Assembly: GCA_003255025.1 (NCBI GenBank)
Contig: QANY01004715.1
Location: forward strand, 600,501 to 664,500
Length of the DNA: 64,000 bases
Direction of reading: 5' to 3'
Source: Datisca glomerata
Taxonomy: Eukaryota > Streptophyta > Magnoliopsida > Cucurbitales > Datiscaceae
The notes below the pieces were generated by a model. The model ran no database searches and was not told where the DNA came from. It saw only the letters and a program-made list of their open reading frames with translations. Each line of letters opens with the position of its first letter. Position 1 is the stretch's first letter. The position numbers were made by a program, and so were the translations under genes. Shown piece after piece: positions 36,976 through 47,585 of this stretch.

Positions 36976-37697
36976 ATGCGAAAATTTGGAAGCGAGAATT
37001 TGACTCCCCTTAATTTGAAAATTGAGCGAACTTTTCGACGTAATAGAGAAGTAAGGAGAGAAGCTTCTAAACGACCCCAAGAAACCATGAAAGATGTTCG
37101 TGAAATTTCTAAAATCGTGAACAATCAAAATAATCAGGCAATTCGAGATTATGCGATGCCAGTTGTCAATGAGGCTGCATCAGCCATTCAACACCCTTTA
37201 TTAATGCCAAAAACTTCAAGATTAAGCCGGCTATCATTCACATGGTGTAAGCAAATCAGTTTAGTGGCTTGCCTAATGACGATCCAAATGTTTACATAGC
37301 CACTTTTCTTGAAATTTGTGAGACATTCAAGCACAATAATATCTCATCTGATGCAATCAAGCTGAGACTATTTCTATTCTTACTTCGGGATAAGGTTAAG
37401 AGTTGGTTGAACTCTCTGCCAGCTGGATCAATCACAACTTGGAATGGTCTCTCTGAGAATTTTTAGCAAAGTTCTTTCCACCAGCTAAAACAACCAAAAT
37501 GAGGAGTGAGATCACCACATTTGCCCAACATGATATGGAGTCTCTTTATGAAGCATGAGAGATGTTTAAAGACATGTTGAGAGGATGCCCACATCATGGA
37601 CTACCTGGATGGTTACAAGTTCAAACCTTTTACAATGGTTTGGGAATTTCAACAAGGACGCTAGTGGACGCAGCAACAGGAGGTGCTTTGATAGGTT
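36976..37697 (+). pseudogene. Athila gag remnant
   Basis: Successive frames give RKFGSENLTPLNLKIE, then [20 protein letters not shown] and [19 protein letters not shown] with PAGSITTW. After another shift they give ITTFAQHDMESLYEA, CPHHGLPGWLQVQTFYNGLG and DAATGGAL. These are conserved in order in Athila capsid proteins. At least two frameshifts and several stops are present, and it ends where homology is lost at about 37697. Confidence 0.8.
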
Positions 37698-38097
37698 ATA
37701 CGTAGAATTCGATTTAATGTAGAATAAAACACATGTTCGATTTAACAGTAAATACCTTAAGGGTTATACGTGTTCGTCAAACCGATAAATATGATTTATC
37801 GGTCATCATAACATCATGACCTATACTTATATATGGTGTAAACACGTCTCGCTTGATACTTGTCACAAAAGTACAACAACATTATCAATGACAAGTTTGA
37901 ACGAGTTTATGAATAAATGTTCAATTACTTCAGGAATTCTTACTTAATACAATCTAATTTCACTTAATAAGTGAATATAGTGAATGTTTGCATTTAGAGA
38001 ATGAGTTTTTACTATTTTTATCGATGATTTGTCCGGCATGGTAATTAATCAAAAAATTACAAATTTTGGATATTTAATGAAGATAGAGATTATGGCC
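37698..38097. other. AT-rich spacer between the Athila fragment and the repeat locus
   Basis: No gene or known transposon end recognised. GTTATACGT occurs twice (37697 and 37761) with GTTCGA/GTTCGT context, suggesting a small internal duplication. The sequence changes near 38098 into the 21-bp-periodic repeats. Confidence 0.45.
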
Positions 38098-38308
38098 AAA
38101 ACAATGGCAATTAGGGCCAAATAAATGGCGTTTAGGGGCCTCATTGGCGATCACATGTTAAGATATGGCGTTTAGGATGTTGATTGGCGATTTGAGCCAT
38201 TAAACTGGCGTTTGGCAAAAAAGAAGGGCGATTTGCACCTTCAAATGGTGTTTGGAGGCTGAAGAATGGTGTGTTGAGGCTGAAGAGTGGCGATTGGGTT
38301 TTTTGGTG
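38098..38308. repeat. Tandem array of about 20-21-bp TGGCG units
   Basis: The motif TGGCG (or TGGTG/TGGCA/GGGCG) recurs at 38105, 38126, 38145, 38166, 38185, 38206, 38226, 38246, 38267 and 38288, spaced 19-21 bp. Early units alternate between TGGCGTTTAGG and TGGCGATTTG, so the original unit may have been a dimer of about 40 bp. The array runs straight into the TTCACCAAAT array. Confidence 0.8.
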
Positions 38309-39560
38309 TTCACCAAATTCGTAGTGGAGTACAAAAAAAATCTTGAGGGGTTCACCAAAAATAAAAATAAAAATAATTTTTTTGGAGAGGTTCACCAAAT
38401 ATATACATGGGTTCACCAAATATGTTTTGAGCTTCACCAAATACGTATAAATTAATAATTCTTTGAGGGGTTCACCAAATATGTACAGTGGTTCACAAAA
38501 TATGTACTAGAGTTCACCAATATGTACTGGAGTTCACCAAATACGTACAAATTAATAATTTTTTGTGGGGTTCGCCAAAATTGACTTTTTATGTATTTGG
38601 CGAACACAGTACGCAATTGGTGAACCCTTCCAAGAATTATGAATTTATACATATTTGGTGTACCCCAATACATATTTGACGAACCCTAACATTAGTATAT
38701 AATTGGTGAACCAAGTACATATTTGGTGAACCAAGTACATATTTGGTGAACTCCTCCAAGAATTATTAATTTGTATGTATTTAGCGAACTCCTCTAAAAA
38801 TGATTAATTTGTATGTATTTGGTGAACCCCTCCAAGAATTATTAATTTGTATGTATTTGGTGAAGCTGACTACCTTAGGTTCACTAAATATGTACTGGGT
38901 TCACCAAATATGTACTGGAATTCACCAAATACATACAAATTAATAATTCTTGAAAAAGTTCACCAAATATGTAGTGATGTTCGCCAAATATGTATTGAGG
39001 TTCACCAAATATATATTGGAGTTCACCAAATATGTATAAATTAATAATTCTTAGAGAGTTTATCAAATATGTTTTGTGGTTCACAAAAAACGTATAAAAT
39101 TAATAATTCTTGGAGTAGTTCACCAAAATGGACTTTGTACGTATTTGGTGAACCCTAGTGCATATTAGGTGAACTCATTCAAGAATTATTAATTTATACA
39201 TATTTAGTGAACTCTAGTACATATTTGGTGAACCCTCGTACGTATTTGGTGAACACATTTACATATTTGGTGAACCCCTCCAAGAATTATTAATTTGTAC
39301 GTATTTGGTGAACCTAGATACATTCTGGGTTCAACAAATATGTATTAGAGTTCACCAAATACATATAAATTAAGAATTCTTGGAGGGGTTCACCAAATAT
39401 ATACTTGTGTTCACTAAATAAGTACTGGAGTTCACCAAATATGTATTGGAGTTCATCAAATATGTATAAAATTGACTTTGTACGTACTTGTTGAACTCCA
39501 ATACATATTTGGTGAACCTCTATACATATTTGGTGAACTCCTATACCTATTTATAGGTGG
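38309..39560. repeat. Alternating-orientation minisatellite (21-bp and 38-bp TTCACCAAAT units)
   Basis: The plus-oriented unit is TTCACCAAATATGTACTGGAG (21 bp). A 38-bp variant carries TTAATAATTCTTGGAGGGG after the same start. In the first block starts fall at 38391, 38412, 38433, 38471, 38492, 38513, 38533 and 38571. Orientation then reverses (ATTTGGTGAAC units) at about 38592, returns to plus at about 38879, reverses at about 39137, returns at about 39329 and reverses at about 39466. All three plus-to-minus switches use the same linker, GACTTT(GTACGT). No protein is supported: open frames here simply reflect the 7-codon unit length. Confidence 0.9.
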
Positions 39561-40042
39561 CAAGTGGGATGGTTCGTCTCATAAAATCAGGTGAACCGAC
39601 GTACAATACCAGGCCGATTAAGGCCCGCGGGCTAGACCCAGGCCATCACAATTATGTGTGTATTGAAGTTTGAACTCTTGACATCTTCCTTATAAATCAC
39701 ATTACTTACCTCAATACATATTTGATGGAATTCAATACATATTGATGAAAGTCAATACATATTTAATAAAAAAAACTTGAGAGCTACTAAATTTTATATG
39801 ACCTAGATTGATTCTAAGTAATCTAAAAACCACTATTTTCCAGCATTCATGCCGAAAAAATACTCCAGCATGAAAGAGTTTTCCTTTGAGTAGAATACAC
39901 GTGGAACTAAAACAGCAAAACCCCTAGAGTTGACAGCCACATTCCTCAAGAAATACAAAATTGAAGAATATAAAAAAGAATGTTATAAAAATGTCAAAAA
40001 TATATTATACGAGACAACGGATAAGTTAGTATCCTCTGCTCC
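39561..40042. other. BAHD gene 3' flank with residual repeat units
   Basis: A non-repetitive stretch (39555-39705, including AGGCCCGCGGGCTAGACCCAG) separates the main array from three more 20-21-bp units (TCAATACATATTTGATGGAA-like) at about 39711-39770. The rest is 3' flank of the acyltransferase gene. Confidence 0.55.
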
Positions 40043-41368
40043 TCACGTGGATGTGTTCATTACAAAATACTCATACTTGTCAACACTGCTTGTGGGGACC
40101 GCCACCATCACCTTCACGGCGTCCCTCCGATCAAAAACCGGCAATAGCAAACAGAATCTATCGCTGCAAATCGGACCCACATGAATCGGTCTCCCTATTC
40201 CAAAGTCAACCCTCTCTAAGCCTAGCCTTGACCATTGAGAAAGTATGAGCACTCCCACAGAGTCAGGACTCGCCCTTGACTCACTCACCGATTCCACGAC
40301 TTTCCACACGTACTCGTCTCCAACTCCCTCTTTCGCTCTTTTCACCAACCCAGCGGCGTACCCTAAACCCCTATCGACTAAGTCTTTGACGCTGCTTTGG
40401 GCGCAACCCAACACGAACGCGTTGCCATAGTACCCAGTGGGTAGACTCGGATTGACTCGCTTTCGTATGTTGATGCTAAAGAGAAGTTTCACTATTTGTT
40501 TTGAAGGTAATTTCAACGCTCTTGCCCAGCTCCTCCACACGTGTGCTGACAGAACCTCGAACGACGTGTATGATGTCGACTCATTGAGTCGACTCGTGGA
40601 CTGAGCGAGATTCTTCAAGTTGTTGAGCTTTGCTTTCTCGAAAGTGATTGAGGTGGGCACGAGTGGTTCGTTGGAGAACCGATTCATGAACCCAGAAATA
40701 TCCGGAACCCCTCTGAACTCGGGGTGAATCCTTGAGTTATTATTACGAGTGGGCTTTATCATTTGTGGATCAAGCAGATGCCTGTCCCACACTGGTTTAG
40801 GTTTAAACTCGGCCAGTCCGCGTCGTCCAATGGCTAACTCAGCGAACGCGTTGAGAAACTCAGCACTGCCGATTCCGTCGCAAACACAATGGTTGATGCC
40901 GAACCCAACCGCCGCCGCTCCGTCCTTAAGCCACGTTAGCTGCACAACCAGTGGTGGGGCCCCCTTCAAAACGTCCGCCACCTGGAAACTCAAAAGTTTC
41001 CTCCATTCCGTTACGTACCGTGGGGCTTTCTCAAAGTCATAGACCGAGTGGTCCGAAACAGCCTCGAAGAACAACGCACCCTGGGCTCGACACAGCACCT
41101 CAAGGCTGGAGCCATCGGGCTTAGCCCTCACCCGACCGGCTAAAGGATAATAAGGAACTAAAGCCTTAGCCAAAGCGGTCTTGATGCGAGCCGAAATGGC
41201 ATTGTGGTCAACAAGAAGACCAATGTTAGGCCGGTAGACTAAGAGGTACTCAATAGTGAAGCGGAGGAAGAGCTGAGAGTCTATCGCCGAAAGGGCGAGA
41301 ACATGAGTTGGGGTTGGATCAGATGGTGTAATCACGACCGCTTCTTTGACCCTTACAAAGGTTCCCAT
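40043..41368 (-). CDS. BAHD acyltransferase (HXXXD-type)
   Basis: Intact single-exon gene of 441 residues, the usual BAHD length. The catalytic HXXXD motif is H160-CVC-D164, where His acts as general base for acyl transfer from an acyl-CoA to an alcohol or amine. The structural DFGWG motif appears as DFGIG (388-392). Other landmarks are the N-terminal VITPSDPTPTHVLALSAIDS, YYPLAGRVR (73-81) and TSFEVLSAHVWRSWARAL. There is no signal peptide, consistent with a cytosolic enzyme. The N-terminus and the VDFGIGRP region resemble the At3g62160-like group related to alcohol and omega-hydroxy-acid acyltransferases. The substrate cannot be read from sequence. The Trp-to-Ile change in DFGWG is unusual but outside the catalytic site. 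The first ATG aligns with the family start. Confidence 0.93.
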   Translation of the reverse strand: MGTFVRVKEAVVITPSDPTPTHVLALSAIDSQLFLRFTIEYLLVYRPNIGLLVDHNAISARIKTALAKALVPYYPLAGRVRAKPDGSSLEVLCRAQGALFFEAVSDHSVYDFEKAPRYVTEWRKLLSFQVADVLKGAPPLVVQLTWLKDGAAAVGFGINHCVCDGIGSAEFLNAFAELAIGRRGLAEFKPKPVWDRHLLDPQMIKPTRNNNSRIHPEFRGVPDISGFMNRFSNEPLVPTSITFEKAKLNNLKNLAQSTSRLNESTSYTSFEVLSAHVWRSWARALKLPSKQIVKLLFSINIRKRVNPSLPTGYYGNAFVLGCAQSSVKDLVDRGLGYAAGLVKRAKEGVGDEYVWKVVESVSESRASPDSVGVLILSQWSRLGLERVDFGIGRPIHVGPICSDRFCLLLPVFDRRDAVKVMVAVPTSSVDKYEYFVMNTST

Positions 41369-42238
41369 AAAATTTTAAAAAAATATTAAGTTATTTTTAG
41401 TGATGAAAAATGGAGGAAGATTAGTGAAGAAGGTGGAGAATGAGAAGATTGGGTTGGGTTGGATTTAAAAAGGGTGGTAATGGTGAGGGGGAGGGATGAT
41501 TAAAAATTAAAAACAGAGGGTTAAGGGGAAAGCCATGTGCTTTCTTTTTTGGGTCTAACTGTGGAAAGATTTGTGCCAAGATTCTCCGGGCATTGCTTTA
41601 TGGAAAAATAAGAAAACAAAAAACATTAACAGCCGTGGATACCTGCTTTTTGTCTGGTCGGCGAATTGATGGCTCCCTCTCTCGAGCCTCGGATCTGGCC
41701 TTTGTCCGTTCTCTTATCTTCTATTGCATTTCCAAATTACTTACCAATAATTTTAATTATTCTTGTTTTTGTTTTGATGAAGTTTTTATTTGAGAATCCG
41801 TATTAATTAAGTTAGATGAAAAGTGTAGTTTGATTTCATTTGTACAAAATTTAAGATCTAAAAGTGATCTGAACAAAAGTATTTAAAGTATTAAGAGTAG
41901 AAAAACAAATACAACGAACTAAACATAATCTATATTCTCATTCTCTATCCTTTTTTTTCTCCAACAAAGTCTTCATTCGCCATTTATTCTTTCGTCCCTC
42001 TTTTTTATCCCCTCTTCATCGTCCCTTTTGTTTCCTTATGCTATTTTTTTTGTTTCTCTTTGTTCGTCCCTTTCTTCTTCGTCCCCGGTTTCATTGTTTC
42101 TCTTTTCTTCGTCCCATCTTCTTTATCCCCTCTTCTTTGTGATTTTCTTCTTCTTTTCTACTTCTCTATAGACATCTAGACGGTTGGGAGGCAAGGCTAA
42201 AAAATTAAAAAAATTATTTTTAATTTTTACTTTCTCCC
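41369..42238. other. BAHD promoter region and polypyrimidine tract
   Basis: The part next to 41369 is the 5' flank of the minus-strand acyltransferase. From about 41945 to 42170 the plus strand is almost wholly pyrimidine, with repeats of TTCTTCGTCCC and TTTATCCCCTCTTC. The gypsy element inserted shortly after. No gene was found. Confidence 0.55.
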
Positions 42239-42719
42239 TGCGGACGATGCAAATTTAAAATTTTTGAAATAAATAGATCATAGCACGCACATGTCAACTT
42301 ATAGAGGGCGTAACTTTTGAATCAGGTGGAATCACATGGACCGTAAGATATAAAATAGAAGTTTTTCATATATCTACATGTGAAATGGGAATCACTTGTC
42401 GCAACCCAGTTTCGAGTCCAAAAAATACTGTTTAAGCACTTTCAGAGGCCCAAAAGTTGTTTTGGTCGTAATTTTGGACTTTTTCATAATTTTCATCTCT
42501 TTTAGTTTTTAGGGGTTTGTTATAGCGGTATGAATTCATCTTATTCGGCTGTTTTAGATAATTTTTGATATTTTTAATGAGAAGTTGTCAACGAAATTAT
42601 TGCATAAATCCTGGTAATCTTCGGATTCAATAGGTTTTAGAAGATCGATTGCTGTAAATCGTGCACGATTCAATAGCTTTTGATATTGTCAGATTTTTGT
42701 TTAGGCTTATGCTACATCA
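42239..42719 (+). repeat. 5' LTR of the 42-kb gypsy element
   Basis: Starts TGCGGACGATGC and ends GCTACATCA. It aligns with 47062-47580 throughout, for example at CACGCACATGTCAACTT and TTTTCATCTCTTTTA. Confidence 0.85.
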
Positions 42720-42899
42720 ATTGGTATGCTAAAATTGATCCATATTTTTCATGGCATCGTGTCGAAATCACCAACTATAGCAGCGAGTCAAGGAGGTTTA
42801 TGACGTGATGATGGTGGCACTCGTGATCTTCCTTGATTTCAAGGAATGAGTAGATACTATACCTATCACAACTCTCATTCAGTTAGAACATCAAATTTG

Positions 42900-43860
42900 A
42901 CAAATTGTGTACCAACGAATGGAACAGATGTTGGAGCAGTTAACCGAGAGGATGACTAATATGATAGGAAGTCGTAATAGGAGGAATACACTTGAACTAT
43001 GAAATTCGAACAGGCAGGAAGATTGGGTAGACGATACAGTTGGAGAAGAAGGAGGAGAATACTACGAGGACATTGCACATATTCTTCGTAGGCAGCAGAG
43101 GATCCTAGTGGAAGAGGACAACAGGCGGTGGGAGGCTGGTATGAGAACCGAAATACAGGAATTTCATGGCAGACTTCAGGCTGAAGAGCTCCTTGATTGG
43201 TTGGCGACTGTTGAGGAAATTGTAGAGTTCAAAGGGGTGCCAGAGAGCAAGCAAGTACCTTTAATTGTGACTAGATTGCGTGGGAGGGCTACGGCTTAGT
43301 GGGAACAATTGAAGTTATCTCGTAATAGGTTGGGTAACTAAAATATTTCTTTCTAGAAAAAGAAAAGAAACATATGCGACCTGCGTTTTTGCCTTATAAT
43401 TATCAGCGAATTTTATATCAAATGTTGTAGAATTTAAACCAGAGTATGAGATCGGTGGATGATTATACTACTGACTTTTGACCAATTGATGGCCAGAAAT
43501 GAAATCTATGAAATAGAGGAGTAGTTGGTGGAACGATATGTTGGGGGGGTTGAGGGTTCAAATTCATGATGCTCTTAATATGTTTGATCATGTGTCTGTG
43601 TCATAGGCACATCAGAGAGCCATGCGGTGGAGAAACAATCATGTCGTGCTAATGGTGGTAGTGGATTTAGTGGCACCAGTAATGCTAATATGGGTGGCAC
43701 GGGTAGTAAGGCTATTGGAAGTCAGTTTAACAAAGGTGCGAGCACTAGTACCATGAAGTGTTTCACTTGTGGTGAACCTAGGCATAAGCAATTTATTGTA
43801 AAAAGGCTGGCAAGAGGGCACTGTTTGCTGAAATGGATGAAGGCGACGATGAGGACGTAG
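42900..43860 (+). pseudogene. gag of the 42-kb gypsy element
   Basis: Capsid segment IQEFHGRLQAEELLDWLATV, then GVPESKQVPLIVTRLRGRA followed by a stop where Trp is expected. The zinc knuckle MKCFTCGEPRHKQ (about 43754-43795) has lost its later ligands through a frameshift. It would form the virus-like particle and bind element RNA. Confidence 0.8.
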
Positions 43861-44039
43861 ACATTGCGGAACATCCAGGTTTTGACGAGGATCAGCCAAA
43901 TGATGAGGAGGTTGTTACAGGTGATGTAAGGATTGCACTAGTTGTCAGGAGATCATACTTGACGCCTAAAACAATACCAGAGGATGACTAATTGAGGAGT
44001 AATCTTTTTCTAGTCTATTTGTACCATCCTGGGAGAAAT

Positions 44040-45740
44040 GTGTCTTTTCATTATTGACCCTGGCAGTTGCAAAAAATATAGTTTCGAAAAAGGCCGTACA
44101 GAAGGTTAATATGGAGACCGAGAAACATTCCAAGCCTTACAAACTGGCCTGGCATAAGAAATGTGGTGAGGTAACAGTTTCTAAACGTGCTCTTGTTACA
44201 TTTTCTATTGGAACAAAATATAAAGATAATGTTTGGTGTGATGTGGTGACCATAGATGCTTGTCATTTGTTACTAGGTTGACCTTGGAGTATAATCAAAA
44301 TGTGGCCCATGACGGGTGAGCTAACACTTACAGCTTTATGTTTAAAATGGTTAAAATTGTGTTGGTGCCCAATAAACCAATGGATAAATCCCTAGCTACA
44401 GGGACTAGTACAAATTTATTATCTTTGGCTCAATTTCATGAGGAGTTGCATGATTCAGATACAGTATTTGTGTTGTTTGGAAAGGAGACTACAGAGTCTG
44501 TAATAGTTCTGGATGTAGTGCCTCCTTTATTGGCAGAATTTTCTAGTGAGTTTCCAAATGAATTACCTGATGGATTGTCGCCACTACATGATATACAACA
44601 TCACATAGATCTGTTTCCTAGTGCAACTTTTCCTAACAGACCGCATTACATGATGAATTCTAGTGAGCATGAGGAGTTGTGCAGACAGGTCGAGGAGTTG
44701 TTGGCCAAGAGGCACATGAGAGAAAGTATGAGCCCATGTGCTATATTAGCCTTATTTACTGTCAAGTGATAATTTCCTATTCCTCGCTTGGATGATTTAT
44801 TAGATCATATTAGTGGAGCTACTGTGCTCACTAAACTTGATTTAAAGAGTGGTCATTACTAGATTTGGGTTGGGCAGTGGAAAGCAGCTCTTAAAAATCG
44901 TGAGGGGTTGTATGAGTGGTTTGTGATGCCCTTTAGGTTGTCTTATGTGCCTAGCACATTTATGCGCGTAATGAACCAGTTGTTGAGGCCTTTTATTGGA
45001 AGATTCATGGTAGTATATTTTGATGATATTCTGGCTTATAACACTAACTCCGAAGAACATCTACAACATATGAGAGAGATTTTAGTTGTGTTCCGCAGGG
45101 AACAATTTTATGCAGCAAAGAAGAAGTACGTGTTTATGACCCCACGAGGTTATTTTTGGGGTATGTAGTTTTCTGGAAATGGATTGCAGTTAGATGAGGT
45201 TAAGGTTGAGGTAGTGAAATAGTGGCAAGACAAAAAATAATTACTGAAGTTAGGAGTTTCCATGCCCTTGCGTCTTTTTATAGGCATTTATCCCTCATTT
45301 CAGCAGTATCATGGCACTGATTACCGATTGCGTGAAGAGGAGTAAGTTTACATGTACTGATGAGGCAGAATTTGTATTTCGATCGATTAAGGAACGCCTT
45401 ACCACTTCACCGATTTTAGTGCTGCCAGATTTTGCACAACCATTTGAGTTACACACTGATGCTTCTAAGGTTGAGATTAGAGCAATACTGAGTGAGAATT
45501 GTAGACCGGTGGCCTATTTCAGTGAGAAGCTGCTCAACACCAAAATCAGATACAGTACATATGACGTTGAGTTTTATGCAGTAGGACAGGCGGTAAAACA
45601 TTGGTGAAATTACATGTTTCACAGTGAATTCATATTGTATACTGATCATGACTCTTTGAGGCACTTGCATTGACAAGATAAGGTGTCCCCTAGGCATGCA
45701 AGATGGGTTGCTTACTTAGAGAAATTCACTTTTGTGGTTA
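44040..45740 (+). pseudogene. Protease, reverse transcriptase and RNase H of the 42-kb gypsy element
   Basis: The protease active site reads IIDPGSC near 44050 (DSGS expected). RT includes [40 protein letters not shown] and the catalytic YFDD (about 45017-45028). RNase H contains PFELHTDASK (about 45440) and RPVAYFSEKLLNTKIRYSTY. Stop codons interrupt the frame before 44770, at 45167 and elsewhere. Confidence 0.85.
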
Positions 45741-45959
45741 AACACAAGGTCATGATAACCAACCAAGTCGTAGGATGCATTGAGGGTTGAGGTACCTGGT
45801 TTTGACTCTTTTTGTGATTTGCTTGCTACTGATCTATATTTCTTTGTGGTTCTCCAAGATGTGCATACTAGAAAGAAAACATATTTCTTGTTACATGATG
45901 GATTTTTGTTCAAGGGAAATCAACTTTGTATCCCAGATTGTAGCTTGTGATTGCAGATT

Positions 45960-47048
45960 ATCAGAGAACTTCATGGTGAGGGTCACGTTGGCAGGGATAG
46001 AACGTTGCAACTGGTGCGATCATCATATTTTTGGCCCAGCATGCGCAAGGAGATAGAGAAATATATTGCAAAGGTGCAAGTTTTGTCAAGTGTCGAAGGG
46101 TTCTGCCACCAATGCATGGTTATACATGCCTTTGGCAGTTCCTTCTCAGCCTTGGGTGGATATTAGTATGGATTTTTTGTTGGGGATGCCTCGTACGCAG
46201 AGAGGTAATGATTCTATCTATGTCATTGTAGATCGTTTCTCTAAGATGATTCATTTTATTACCCGCAAGAAAACTATTGATGTTGTTAATGTTGCACAAT
46301 TATATTTTCATGAGATATATCGTCTATATAGGCTGCCTACTTCTATTGTTTCTGATAGAGATACTAGGTTCCTTAACCATTTCTGGCGCAGCTTGTGGAA
46401 GATGGTCAATACACAGCTTAATTTTAGTAGTGTATATCATTCTCAAACGGATGGACAGGCTGAGATTGTCAATAGGTCTCTTGGAAACCTTTTACGTTGT
46501 TTGGTTGGTGAACATGTCAAGAGTTGGGATAAAAAACTGTGTTAGGCAGAGTTTGCTCATAACCATGCAGTCAGTCGTAGTACATGGTTCAGTTCAGTCC
46601 TTTTAAGGTGGTTTATTCTATTCATCCGAGGGGACCACTCGATTTAATGGCTTTACCAAGTAAGTTGAAGGTCCACGGCAAAGCATCAAATTTCATAACT
46701 GGATTGAAAGATGTTCATAGGGCGGTTCATGATAATTTATGTTCAGTAAACGTACGGTATAAACAGTATGTCGATCAGGAATGCACACATGTAGAGTTTG
46801 AGGTTAGAGATTTTGTATGGGTAGTCTTAACTAAAGATCCCTTTTCAGTTGATGAATACAACAAGTTGTCTACCAAGAAGATTGGACCTGTTGAGATTGT
46901 TGAGAAGATCAATCCAAATGCTTACAGGTTGAAGCTCCCTAGCCACATTCGTACTACTAATGTGTTCCATGTCAAACAGTTGAATCCTTTCCACGATGAC
47001 TCTTCTGATGATGATGCTACTACAAATTCGAGGTCAAATTTTCTCTAA
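45960..47048 (+). pseudogene. Integrase of the 42-kb gypsy element
   Basis: An HHCC-type N-terminal region (ELHGEGHVGRDRTLQLVRSS) is followed, after a frameshift, by an open integrase core at 46066-46545. The core carries WVDISMDFLLGMP, SIVSDRDTRF and DGQAEIVNRSL, so all three D, D, E catalytic positions survive. After a stop and a shift the C-terminal domain runs to VFHVKQLNPFHDDSSDDD at about 47000. Integrase inserts element cDNA into the genome. Confidence 0.85.
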
Positions 47049-47061
47049 CCTTGGGAGAATG

Positions 47062-47580
47062 TGCAGACGGTGCAGCTTTAGAATTTCTAGAACAAATAGA
47101 TCGTGGCACGCGCATGTCAACTTTCGGAGAGCGTAACTTTTGACTCGGGTGGAACCACATGGGCCGAAAGATATAAAATCAAAGCTTATTCAGAGATCTA
47201 CTTGTACGATATGAATTATCCATTGCAGTCCAGTTTCAGGTCTAAAAAATACTGTCTTAAGCACTTTCGGAGGCCCGGAAGTTGTTTCGGTCATAACTTT
47301 GGGATTTTTCATAATTTTCATCTCTTTTAATTTTTAGGCTTTTTTAGAGCGGTATAAATTCATCTTATTCAGTTATTTTAGAAAGTTTTTGATATTTTTA
47401 ATGAGCAACCGTTTTCCTTTTATTTCTAATTTTCAGTATTCTTGCGAATAAATGAAATTGTTGCCTAAATCCTGGTAATTTTAGGATTCAACGGGTTTTG
47501 GAAGATCGATTGCTAGAATTCGTACGCGATTCAATAATTTTTTGTATTGTTAGGGTTTTGTTGAGGCTTTCTCTACATCA
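47062..47580 (+). repeat. 3' LTR of the 42-kb gypsy element
   Basis: Starts TGCAGACGGTGC after a purine-rich CTTGGGAGAA tract and ends CTCTACATCA. It is about 40 bp longer than the 5' LTR because it keeps a segment around 47408-47450 (CCTTTTATTTCTAATTTTCAG). Confidence 0.85.
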
Positions 47581-47585
47581 CTCAC

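Larger units (their letters stand above)
35100..37697 (+). mobile_element. Athila-type Ty3/gypsy retrotransposon, 5' fragment
   Basis: An LTR ending in CA at 36840 is followed by the primer-binding region TGGCGCCGTTGCC (36847-36859), characteristic of Athila-like elements, and then a gag remnant. TATA-like boxes lie at 35578-35586 and 35953-35962. The left LTR boundary is not defined. The element stops abruptly inside gag at about 37697, and neither pol nor a 3' LTR is present, so everything downstream was deleted. Confidence 0.75.
42239..47580 (+). mobile_element. Ty3/gypsy LTR retrotransposon, complete but mutated
   Basis: 5.3 kb with LTRs at both ends. It is flanked by CTCCC (42234-42238) and CTCAC (47581-47585), a 5-bp target duplication with one mismatch. 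After the 5' LTR comes ATTGGTATGCTA, close to the tRNA-Met primer-binding site. The order is gag with zinc knuckle, protease, RT, RNase H, integrase, as in Ty3/gypsy. No chromodomain was seen after the integrase C-terminal motif, so the lineage is not assigned. Stops and frameshifts in every domain but the integrase core make it non-autonomous. Confidence 0.88.

Noticed and set aside
38252..39084. Open frames with repetitive peptides (VHQICI..., GELQYIF...) on both strands
   Set aside because: The 21-bp unit is seven codons, so any frame without a stop in one unit stays open. They are by-products of the array.
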